Shown: positions 34,901 through 44,279 of the stretch, one piece after another
Position numbering within the stretch: position 1 is the stretch's first letter
Layout: each line of letters begins with the position of its first letter
Origin: Watersipora subatra
Taxonomy: Eukaryota > Bryozoa > Gymnolaemata > Cheilostomatida > Watersiporidae
Reading direction: 5' to 3'
Assembly (NCBI RefSeq): GCF_963576615.1
Contig: NC_088715.1
Coordinates: 52,740,007 to 52,804,006, forward strand
Length of the DNA stretch: 64,000 nt
The notes under the pieces: generated by a model
The model's database searches: none
Told to the model about the DNA's origin: nothing
The model's input: the letters and a program-made list of their open reading frames with translations, nothing else
Program-made: the position numbers and the translations under genes

Positions 34901-37900
34901 CTGGATTAAACGATTGCCAAGTTTTTATTTAGCACTATTCTGGCGCAGCATTGAACGTAATCCTACCACTGAGCAGACTTACTGCCTATCTATTAGGAGT
35001 TTTCTTCTCCATAATCAGAGGATAACTTTATGGTCTTCTAAAAAATCTTCAGCACTCTACTCCCAAATATGTCTTTGGCATAGACTTTGAACTATGTTTT
35101 CACTGAAAATGTATGGCATACCTTCTCTAAGTCAGAATTCCTAGCCTGTTTTCTTAGTAATAAGCAATTTCTGAAAATTTATGAGCAAAAAGTTATGAAG
35201 TCTAGATTTGTTGGCTATTTTTTAAAAATAAATATGTTTGGGCCCAAAATCAAAGGAATAAATTTCAAGAAAGAGTAAGGTATTGTTTTACTATTATGTA
35301 TTCCACTCCAACTTGCCCATGTGCATAAACCATTATTGTTAGTATGTGTTTTCTATAAAATTGTAGTTTGGGCTTGTAACATATTCCTGCTGGTAGGACA
35401 GTGTTTAATCTAAGGTGGAATAGGGAGAGGGTTAGCCGGAAAACACGACAGCCTTGCCGTGTTTTCCGGCAAAGAGATAATCCTGCACCTCTAGCATTAT
35501 ACAGGCAAATTATGGCAAATCACAGTCAGGGATGTGATTCATAAGCTAAAAAGTTTATTTTAAGCTATTTTGTATTAGCTCCGAACGCTGGCTTACTGTA
35601 CGCTATTCATTGCCTTCACCATTTAAGTATACCTTAGGTGGTATTTTTATCTATCCACTTCAGTATATAAACACATTTATTTCATAATTTTATGATTGAA
35701 ATGCTGCCTCGGGCTTTTGCTCAAAGTACTTTGTCAACGACTTCCGTCAGCAAGCTAAAATGAATTTTGGAAATCACATGCCTGCTAGTTATCCATCGTT
35801 TAAACTACACATATAAGACAACTCACATTTCTAGCTTCGATTTCATTCATCTGACCCTATGCGTTTAGGTTTTTACATTGTAATTATTACTATCTAAGTA
35901 GGCTTCAGCATAATTGAATTTCTAAAAAAATTTCGGCGTTGTGGTCAGGTCAGATATGTGTTTCTGACTGGACATCTATCTGACCACAGCTTTTAAAAAT
36001 TCACCACCAAAGTTTTTTGATTATATAAATAATATTGTCAACTCGTATTAAGTTTGTTAAAGGTCTATATCGTTGAGGGCTTAGAATTACTTCATGTAAG
36101 AGCAGTAAAGTGGTTCATTGAGGGTCATAACTAGTTTTTATTTACGGGCAAGTCGACTGAATGTCGATATTTCTTGAATTCTATAGATTTGCTACAGGAA
36201 GAATATTGAAGATAAATGTTTGTACTTTATTTCTCGCTTGCTAAAATGTCTTCTTCTTTCAAATTAGCGTCGATATTTTGAAGTTGCTTATTTTTTTATT
36301 GCTTGTTAGCTTATACCTGAGCTTGAGCTCCTTCTGAATCGGGACTTGGATTTGGACGCGTTGGGAAAGCGAGCAGAGGATTTGTTCATGGCTGCATGTC
36401 CAAAAGAGACTAATCGTAAGTGTATTTATTATCTTCAAATTTACGTACTTTCTTTGCAGAACAATATGTTACTTTATGCGCTAGCAACGGCTCAATTATC
36501 AAAATAATATCAACCGCCAAAATGATATAAGTCGGAGTCGGGTGCCCATGATTTTAGTCAGTATTACTGGCTTTTTACCTCACGATAATAGTAATCTACG
36601 GAGTTTGTCTCACCCTATTTTCCATTCCAATGCTTTACATGTGCAGCAGCTTAAACAAGAACTAGTCTCTATTGTTGGAGGTCTTACCTGGTAGTGTGTA
36701 GTCAAAAAAAGTTTAAATATAACAAAAATACTTTGTTTGCAGCGAATGATTATGGATTTGAGAAACTGGTGATCGTGATTGGAAAGCGCCTTGGAGACAA
36801 AAAGATGCTGGCCGAAACACCCGAACACAAAGTGAGTGGATTTCTTAGTTCGGTAACTTATTAACGTCATACATTAGGCTGACTATTGGTTCGCAACTCC
36901 AACTTAGCGTGTTAGAGGTTATTAGGATGTTTATACAGGAATGTTGTTAACGTCATAAATTAGGCTGACTATTGGTTCGCAACTCCAACTCAGCGTGTTA
37001 GAGGTTATTAGGATGTTTCTATAGGAATGTTGTTAACGTCATACATTAGCCCGTCTATTGGTTCGCAACTCCAACTTAGCGTGTTAGAGGTTATTAGGAT
37101 GTTTCTATAGGAATGTTGTTAACGTCATACATTAGCCCGTCTATGGGTTCGCAACTCCAACTTAGCGTGTTAGAGGTTATTAGGATGTTTCTATAGGAAT
37201 GTTGTTAACGTCATACATTAGCCCGTCTATTGGTTCGCAACTCCAACTTAGCGTGTTAGAGGTTATTAGGATGTTTCTATAGGAATGTTGTTAACGTCAT
37301 ACATTAGCCCGTCTATGGGTTCGCAACTCCAACTCAGCGTGTTAGAGGTTATTAGGATGTTTCTATAGGAATGTTGTTGACGTCATACATTAGCCCGGCT
37401 ATGGGTTCGCAACTCCAACTCAGCGTGTTAGAGGTTATTAGGATGTTTCTATAGGCATGTTGTTGACGTCATAAATTGGCTGGACTGGTTTCGGCTCCAA
37501 TCTGACTTACTTTTTACTGTTTTAGGTAAGCCATTCTCTTCCCCACCTCAAATTTGGGAAACTCTGTGTGGATGGGGAAAAGTTAAGCGTTAGTGAGGAC
37601 CCTCTCGTCCTGCTAAAACTTCTGGCAGTATTTTACATTGGGGACATCGAGTTTGGCGACGCCAAGAAGTTTGGCCAGCTGCTGGAGTTTACCTTCTTGG
37701 GCTCCAGCACCGTGAGAAAGGGAAGCAAGTATTTGTCTGTCGACAAATTTATGGAAAAAATGAAGCGGGTGAGTACCTAATGACTCAGCTATGCTAGTTT
37801 TATATCTGTCGAAAAACTAAGTAGGATTCGAATGAATTTCTATGGTAGCAATTTATCATATAATTCATGAGAAGAGAACTCCAAAATGTAACTTTTGGCG

Positions 37901-38097
37901 CAAAAAACGATTTCAACCAGTTGTAAAATCATTGAAACTAAAATTTCCGAGAACACTCATATCCTAAACTCATTGGTCGAGCTTTTTGCCGTCTTCCTAG
38001 TCTTATTTTTAACGTTTATTTTTCATGTTGGAATTATCATAAATCATAGAAACATTTTTTTTCTCTTTTGCAGGAAAGCCGAGCCGACGATGAGTAG
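28903..38097 (+). CDS. SAM-domain protein encoded by the CACTA element, 12 exons, 485 aa
   Basis: Exons: 28903-28966, 30539-30608, 31174-31237, 31353-31646, 32085-32276, 33022-33122, 33493-33583, 34325-34444, 36310-36415, 36743-36831, 37526-37768, 38074-38097. All introns are GT-AG, phases join, and the total is 1458 nt ending in TAG. Residues 1-66 form a SAM domain (FKTLFEEIG, VIPDLQPEQLQQLGV, GSLGKCMKYLRRLKELVK). Residues 67-164 are a Pro/Thr/Ala/Ser-rich linker with three TPRPVVT-like units. The remaining 320 residues are a conserved-looking body: FTGRETRKMVVQAIGEANW, a basic RNKRSYYAKKQK patch, GWSGMVVEWPIYG, and a C-terminal block with LKLLAVFYIGDIEFGD. SAM domains mediate self-association. 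By analogy with the second protein of plant En/Spm, I infer an accessory, possibly end-binding, role. It diverges from the transposase and ends about 860 bp from the right terminus. Confidence 0.85.
30006..30084. mobile_element. Hairpin insertion in intron 1 of the SAM gene
   Basis: GAAAAGATTGAAATATAATT pairs with its complement across about 79 bases, around a CTTAGTAGCCTAGTAGTACT centre. A second inverted pair (CTAGTACTAGCCACAGCCAC near 29930 and GTGGCTGTGGTACTACTACT near 29980) lies just upstream. Confidence 0.6.
30695..30788. mobile_element. GC-rich hairpin MITE with perfect 8-bp target duplication
   Basis: A 94-bp near-perfect palindrome beginning CACAGGCCGGCC and ending GGCCGGCCTGTG. 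It is flanked on both sides by GTTCAAAT (30687-30694 and 30789-30796). The 8-bp duplication suggests hAT-type mobilisation. It sits in intron 2 of the SAM gene. Confidence 0.88.
33636..33747. mobile_element. Hairpin MITE in intron 7 of the SAM gene
   Basis: AAATTTGTGATCCTCATTGT and the following 25 bases are repeated in inverted orientation after a loop of about 20 bases. The arms are nearly perfect, which suggests a recent insertion. Confidence 0.75.
34836..35805. mobile_element. TA-flanked MITE, about 970 bp, in intron 8 of the SAM gene
   Basis: The ends are GTTTAAACGATGGATGAC and, inverted, GTTATCCATCGTTTAAAC, each next to TA, which suggests Tc1/mariner-type insertion. Internal plus-strand frames at 34845-35090 and 35087-35278 show no transposase motif. 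A small inner hairpin (GCCGGAAAACACG.CGTGTTTTCCGGC) lies at 35434-35471. Confidence 0.6.
36863..37490. repeat. 86-bp minisatellite, seven units plus a partial
   Basis: AACGTCATA (later GACGTCATA) recurs at 36863, 36949, 37035, 37121, 37207, 37293, 37379 and 37465, an exact 86-base period. Units are nearly identical. The array fills most of intron 10 of the SAM gene and ends about 35 bases before the next acceptor. Confidence 0.95.
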
Positions 38098-38356
38098 GCG
38101 AAGAAAAGCAAGTGCCGGCAAAGCCTGGAACGCTATAAGTCTAAAACATAACAACAAAATTCATAGAACACAATTCACACGAAATAGTAACCTTTCCAAT
38201 CCAGTATGCCAAAGTGACACCACTTTTAGAGCGAATTATTTACGTGATTTGGGGTTTGGGCTTACTCAATGGATTTTATGGAATCGTGCTCTCTTTTATA
38301 TTATTGTAGATAGTTTTTTTTAATTATTATTCTAAATCGATCTTGATCAAACAGAT

Positions 38357-38479
38357 GCTGTGTGTTTTTCGAGTTATTTAGTGCTTTTATTAAATGGTGT
38401 GTGTGTTTTTCGAGTTATTTAGTGCTTTTATTAAATGCTGTGTGTGTTTTTCGAGTTATTTAGTGCTTTTATTAAATGT
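38357..38479. repeat. Triple 41-bp tandem repeat in the SAM gene 3' UTR
   Basis: TTTTTCGAGTTATTTAGTGC recurs three times at a 41-base period, just before an AATAAA signal at 38484-38489. Confidence 0.85.
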
Positions 38480-38483
38480 TAAT

Positions 38484-38489
38484 AATAAA
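38484..38489 (+). terminator. Polyadenylation signal of the SAM gene
   Basis: Canonical AATAAA lies about 390 bases after the TAG stop and before the subterminal repeats begin. No competing signal was noted nearer the stop. Confidence 0.5.
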
Positions 38490-38539
38490 TTATATATACT
38501 CGCTGTTTAAAAATATCCTTGGCTGAAAAAAACGCAGAG

Positions 38540-38955
38540 CTGTTTGTAAAGTGATTAAACTTGTAAACACTTGCTGCGTTCAAATTTGACCCTAAAATAT
38601 AATGCGCCAAGCGTGTAAAACCAGGTTGCAATGCTAAATGCACTCAGCGTGTGAAAATCGTCTTCGTATAGAAAACTCAGTCAATGTTTAAAAACTGCAA
38701 TTTTTAAACGCTAAGTGCGTACATATTTTGGTTTTATGATTAATGCACAGTGTGAATAGAAATTGCCTTGAAAAATGACCATCAGCAGTGCGTTAATTTT
38801 TAGTTGCACATCGCATAAAACGATGAATAGAAGTGTGTTTTTATTGAATGAATAGCGCATGGACATTGCATAATTTTCGAGTGTGTAGTTTTTCAGGTGC
38901 ATTGAAAAATGACCATCTGAGGTGATTGAATACTGCATAGATTTTTTTTACAGTG
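38540..38955. repeat. Right subterminal repeat array of the CACTA element
   Basis: TGCA/GCAT words (AATGCACTCAG, TTAATGCACAG, GACATTGCATAA, GGTGCATTG) and AGCGTGTGAAAA recur, as at the left end. GAAAAATGACCATC appears twice (38770 and 38904). The array ends in TTTTTTTTACAGTG at 38955. Confidence 0.65.
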
Positions 38956-39727
38956 TACTTGCTTTCCGTTAAAGATCGCTATCAAAACCATTCTACATTA
39001 CACGCAACCAACTTTCAAACTGTGTATAGTACACAGTAGCTTGCCATTTTACTTCTACTTTTGCATTTCAGAGTTATAATAAACATATTTCCTTATCGTT
39101 GTTGGTAAAATACATACAATACAGTAGGTTAGGCCTACAGCTTAAATTAATATTTTTTTATCGTTGTAAAACAGGTTTGAGATAGTAGTAGATTAGGTGT
39201 GATTTTGTGTGTGATTAGGTGTGATCTATTATTGTATTAAACCAAGCTTTTCAAGCTATTTCTAGAACATTTCTATTTCAAACAAGTCTCATTTACACTA
39301 TACTCTGTCAATTCCTGCTGAGAACTACTTTTTCAACAACCAACAGTACCCTTTCTTTTTTCCATTATCACTTTGGTTGTGGGCTGTATGACAGTAGAAT
39401 TTTTAGTATAATAATGACAATTATTTTATTAATTTGATACAAAATTTGACAAAGTTTTAAAAATTGATGTTATATACATCTAGAAAAGTAGTGTAGATAT
39501 TATCATCAAAGTAAAGAAGCTGCGAGTATATCCCCCAACAAGTCAAATAGGAGTATAATTGTGTCAAGCCAAAAAAATAGTATGATAAGTCTCTCTATAG
39601 CCTATTGCTCTAAAGCAGACTGCAACTGGCCTATTCGCTGCATTGTATGTAAGTGCAGAAAAGAATCGAATTAGTTGGTAGAAAATATGCTAGTTGTTTT
39701 GAAATCTCTGAAACGTCTTTGCATACA
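38956..39727. other. Flank between transposon and gene A, no gene seen
   Basis: AT-rich sequence that should include the 3' UTR of gene A, which is transcribed leftwards. Nothing further recognised. Confidence 0.5.
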
Positions 39728-42700
39728 TTAAGGTTTTGAATATGGTGCTTGTCCAGTAGGGTATGGTGCTTGTCCAGTAGGGTATGGTGCTTGTCCAGTA
39801 GGGTAGTTGATGCTGTTTGAGGTAGTAACACTCGTGACTGTTGCTATTTAAAAAGTATTATCTTATGGTTAGCTGTCAGGCAAGATCTTAAAAAGCAAGT
39901 ATAAGAAAGTTTAGCTAATCCAACAAAGTTGTGTAAAACAAAAAATTGTGTAATCAGATAAACTTATTCTACACTCACCAGGTGTTGTAACAACGGTAGC
40001 ATTTGCAATAAGGCGACGACGTCGGCGCCGGACACAGCAACCAACCACAATGCAAATAGCACAAAAGATTATCGACCCAACAATGTAGCCAACAATATTT
40101 CCAATTGGGACGTAGTAGGTATAGCTTGAGTAATCTGCAAACAGAAGCAAATACAAATTTAAATGCAGAAAAAAGTCAACGCAAAAAATTTTATAGTTGC
40201 TGCATTGTTTGTAAGCACAGTAGTTGTCAGACCACATTTGACCTGATTTAGCGTATGAGAGTTTTAAGGTAAGTATTTAATGTTACCTTATGAAAAGATT
40301 CTTATGTGATCGTTTCACCTACCATTAAATCAATGTAATAGTGTTCTATCCAGTACTTCATATAACTCTATGTGAGAATTGTCGGATTTGTACTAGAAAA
40401 GATCTCGATGTACATATAAGTATTGCCACCCCAGTATTTCATAAATTTATCGATAAGGTTGTTCTTTCTGTATTTGGTGAAATTCAACAAATTAGCTGTC
40501 ACACTAGTGTTTGAAACAGCAAATCTTAAAACTGATTTTACAGCTATGGTATTAATTTTGTTTTCAATTGCTTAAACTCTTGAGTTAAAATTTTGTTGTA
40601 GTTTATGCATGTTCCTTTTAAAAATCAGAAAGTTTGACTAGAAACCAGTTTGACTCAAAAATTTTCATTAGGTGACATTGGCATGCTGATGCCATTAAAA
40701 ACTTTAAACTCAACTAAGAATCTAAGCTAAACATGCTAGAGAGACTCGGCTTAAAGTGAAGAGTAATCTTGCCAATATTTTGCATGTACGTATGGTTTTG
40801 TATCTACTTTATCTCAGTCTGTGTGGTGACAGCCAACACCTTATCACTCAGATAAGTAGGTAAAGGTGAAGCAGATAAAGCATTACTACAGTGGCTATGT
40901 CAACATTGCATCATCTTATAAAGATGGCATTTATAATTAGACTGAGATGGAATTGGACCTGATGTCCATACTTTTAACTCATTGAAAAGCAAAAGGCTAC
41001 ACAGACTTAAGGTACGACCACATATAACAAATATTTCATTAATTCTGACCGAAATCACAAAATAAATGAAAAACAGAAATATTCAGCCGAAATTCACAAA
41101 ATTGTCAGAGCTGTGCATGCACACAGAAATCGCCAACAAAATGCTTTTAATTGGATAAACAAATTATTAGCGAGCACGATTCTAGCAGCTTTTGCAATGT
41201 TTGTAGTTCAAGGCCATAACAAAAACAATAAAGGTGCCAGCGCAATTCGACATAGTACATATGATGCAACTGCCTGTGGATTCTTTATTGTTTGGACACC
41301 ATGGCTACAAATCTTCCTTTTTTAATAATAACAATTTTTTAGCAGCAAAAGCTCTGTTGTAAAAAGAATTGCCATCTTTAGCCCAATCAAGTCAGTTGCA
41401 TTGTTTTACTATGGCATGTCGTGTTAGTGTTTTTCTTGCGTGTCGCATTATGTGCTTTGGACTATATAAATTGCTAAAGCTAATAGAATCGTGCTCGCTA
41501 ATAACTTGTTTATCCAATTGAAAAATTTTTGCCGACACTTTTGTGTTTTTCGTTCATTTCGTGATTTCGGTCAATATCAACAGAATAAACTGTTACGTGT
41601 GGCCGTACCTTTATATTGTAATTTTAAAAAATGCTTTTGCAACTTTTAGAAAAAATCTGACATTTTTAAAATATGAGACTGTTGATATATATTTATCGCT
41701 TGTCAAAAAATATCCAATTTTCACAAAAGAGCTACATAAACGGAACACTACTTAAATTGCCAAAATTGTTTTCAAAATAAAGTTTTGCTTTCTGAAGATT
41801 AAAGATTATATTAACTTTTGTCAATTTTGTTTAACTGCCTCCAATACTTTGACTTTGTAAATATTCCCTGTTTAGTTCAAACAAAGAAGTCATTTGAAAC
41901 CATTCTAAATAACAAAAAAACTAACCAAAGGATAAAAACGGCTGTTTATTAAACTTACATTGAGCTGAGGTCTACAATTAATCGCTATAATATTATGATA
42001 ATTTCTGAATACAGCATTAATCACAATAATGAAATGGAACTTTTACAAACCATAATTTGTGGCATAAATTGAAAAGTCATAGTTTGTAGAATGATATGGA
42101 TTATAGAGTTTGATCGTGATATAGCCATCTGCCGTGTAGGTGTACAAGGTGCTTGAGCTTGATCCTGATGAGTATGTTGCCTACAAGAACATGAAAGCAT
42201 GTGAATCAACTGACTACATATCTTGATTCGATAACAACAACAGACTTTAATGGTTGAGGAGCTCGATTTGCTCCGAAGAGGCTGCCCATCATTCTTGACC
42301 TTCTCTTCTCCTTCCCTTTTTCTATTTTTCCACCTCTTTTTTGCCGCTTCTCTCACCATATTTTCCAACTCACCTTGAGCCATACCTTGTATTCTAATTT
42401 TTCATATCACATACTAATCCTTTGATCAGGAACCAAGTAAATGTTGCTAAGTGTTTACAGGTAAACTAGACTTGCTTGCTTGAATAAAATGTTCTGAATT
42501 TGGCTATGGAATAAGTAGACCATTGTTACTAGTTATTAATTGTAATACGGTTTGTAGTGAAAAAGATTTACTATTAGAAAACATTACAGGAAACAAGTAA
42601 AGAATTTGCTTCTAGGATCTCGATATATATAACGAATTTATAAACGCTTTGTTACTTCTACTGCGTCTGCTATTACTTGTTATCTTACAGTCCAAATATC

Positions 42701-44273
42701 TTTAAGCCTTTTATATACAGCTACAGTTTGTTTGATCTACAACTTTTCATGATAAGTTGACTTTCTCTGCTTAAAATAGTTTTACTAGAATAAGCAAGCA
42801 CCTACATGTCTTAGCTCTTATGGTTCAACCTCATTCGTCGAAGTTTTTTCACAAATATACATTACCTATTCAATAAAACCATGTCTATTGTCATTATAGG
42901 TCTATTTAATGATCATCGTAATGCTGTCACTTTGAGTACTCATATCTCAAAACCTATCGTAAAAATTTATTTAATTTTTTAACCTTAGTTTAGTTCGAAG
43001 GAGTGCATATCCTCATCTGATAAACATGACAAGCTTGTTGGTCACCTGTGATAGTTGCAAAATGCTGCAAAAAAAATTTGCGCTGTTTGGCAAGAAATAT
43101 GGGTAACATGATCAGATTATGATTAAACGATTAGACCAAGCCAAAACGAAACTGTAAAGTAGCGAGCATTTATATTTGATACGGGCTTTTCAGTAGAACC
43201 TGACGTCTTTGTCATAAACTAGTGCTATGAAATGTTTTATATTGAGCCTTTTATTAGCTTATCGTTTTACCTGATAATATCACAAGTTAAAACAATAACC
43301 ACAATGTTTGAGAACGTCATCGAAATAAAGAGATTTCAAGCTATGACGTTTTTGTGATGGCTGCGATTAAATGTTCGTTTTTTAGCTTTTAAGAGCTTGT
43401 AATCGCATTTCCACATATTTTGCACCTACAACACAGCAGAGTAAACCATAGTGAACTTTTTGATACTAAATAACTGTAATGTGAATTTTGTTGCAAGTAA
43501 ACCTTTAAAGTAAAATGGTCAAAATTGATCATGCTTTCAGAGCATTTTAACCGCGATCAGATTTTGCCAATTTTAACCTGAGAACATCCTGGCAGTCACA
43601 CTACCTAAAACAACAGACAAATCTCAAGTGATAAAAAAATATCTATACTTTCTGATAAGTTTTTTAAGCTTTGCATGAGAGGCCCTTTAACTTGCAACAA
43701 GCAATCTCTGCTTTTATTCTATATATAGTTTGTATATGTACATGTTTCTACTGATAAATACATGCACTTGCGACAGTGCTCGGATAACTTGAACGCTCTG
43801 ATAACTCAAACACTCTTGCTCGGTCCTGTTAAGTTTGATTTATCCGAGTTTCACTGTATATTAAAATACTATATTGTATTAAATATATTACATAACTATT
43901 TTACAAAGCTGTTTAAATTCAAGATAAAAAGCTAAATTGATAGCCAACTTACAAGCAAATTGGAGCTAGTTGTTGTAGTGCCGCGGTAGACTTTTAGGGT
44001 GACTCCACTACCGTAACCAATGAAGCTATTCATAACTTTGAACTTGATTCCATACGCCCCCGATGCGCTTATCGTGGTCGTGCATCCACTGGCTAAAGGA
44101 TAGTGTGCCGCACTCGACCATGCTTTAACATTTACACCCTGTGAGTAAGTCACAAGTTGCACGGTTGAAGAAAGACCGGAGCAATAGGTTGAATCATCCA
44201 TGTAGGTATTCCGGTCGTAACCAAAACTGCAGCTCAGACATGTTACCAGTAGAAAAGCGAAGAGGGTGTTCAT
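39728..44273 (-). CDS. Gene A: single-pass membrane protein with divergent CUB-like ectodomain
   Basis: Exons: 44273-43953, 42180-42051, 40543-40319, 40134-39979, 39843-39728. Phases join to 948 nt (315 codons plus TAA). Exon 1 has a signal peptide (MNTLFAFLLVTCLSCSFG) and, with exon 2, a CUB-like fold (GCTTTISASG, SGVTLKVYRG, YITIKLYNP, NYDFSIYATNY). Exon 3 is a spacer of about 75 residues, and exon 4 is a membrane helix (VPIGNIVGY to FCAICIVVGCCV) followed by RRRRRR. Exon 5 is a cytosolic tail with three PTGQAPY-like units, ending YSKP. One lesion: codon 209 in exon 3 is TAG (40370-40368), where the left copy has TTG. Exon 3 is phase 1/1, so skipping it restores the frame. A TATA-like TGTATAAAC at 44363-44355 lies about 85 bases before the ATG. 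Likely a cell-surface receptor; ligand unknown. Confidence 0.78.
39738..39805. repeat. Coding 21-bp tandem repeat in the gene A tail
   Basis: GGTGCTTGTCCAGTAGGGTA occurs three times at a 21-base period, a multiple of three, so the repeat adds whole seven-residue units without shifting the frame. Confidence 0.9.
39911..42830. repeat. Segmental duplication block A, right copy
   Basis: The right-hand partner of 1-3340. It carries gene A exons 2-4 and one extra insertion (41010-41610) that the left copy lacks. Confidence 0.9.
41010..41610. mobile_element. MITE with TTA target duplication (PIF/Harbinger-like), 601 bp
   Basis: The ends are AGGTACGACCACA and, inverted, AGGTACGGCCACACGTAACA, with similarity extending through CCGAAATCACAAAAT near 41050 and its complement near 41560. 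It is flanked by TTA at 41007-41009 and 41611-41613. The left duplicate near 1670 keeps the empty site with a single TTA. Confidence 0.82.
43773..43857. mobile_element. Short Tc1/mariner (pogo/Tigger-like) MITE, about 85 bp
   Basis: CAGTGCTCGGATAACTTGAA at the left and the inverse of CAGTGAAACTCGGATAAATC at the right. Such CAGT-CGGATAA ends are typical of pogo-related elements. It lies in gene A intron 1. Confidence 0.6.
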
Positions 44274-44279
44274 TTTTAA

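Larger units (their letters stand above)
10974..38955. mobile_element. Giant CACTA (EnSpm)-type DNA transposon, about 28 kb
   Basis: The left end at 10974 reads CACTGTAAAAACTG. The right end, read on the minus strand from 38955, is CACTGTAAAAAAAATC, giving 11 identical terminal bases. TA flanks both ends (10972-10973 and 38956-38957), which fits the 2-3 bp duplications of this superfamily. Inside each end is an array of TGCA/GCAT-rich words, the arrangement expected of CACTA subterminal protein-binding repeats. The interior holds a TNP2-type transposase on the minus strand and a divergent SAM-domain gene on the plus strand, both with intact joined frames. It lies between the two copies of the host duplication. 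The alternative is a host gene pair flanked by chance CACTG words. The subterminal arrays and the transposase identity argue against that. Confidence 0.75.

Noticed and set aside
34845-35278. Plus-strand frames as extra exons of the SAM gene
   Set aside because: They lie inside a TA-flanked MITE in intron 8, and exons 8 and 9 already join in phase.
36863-37490. CRISPR-like array
   Set aside because: Units repeat in full without unique spacers, in a eukaryotic intron; it is a minisatellite.
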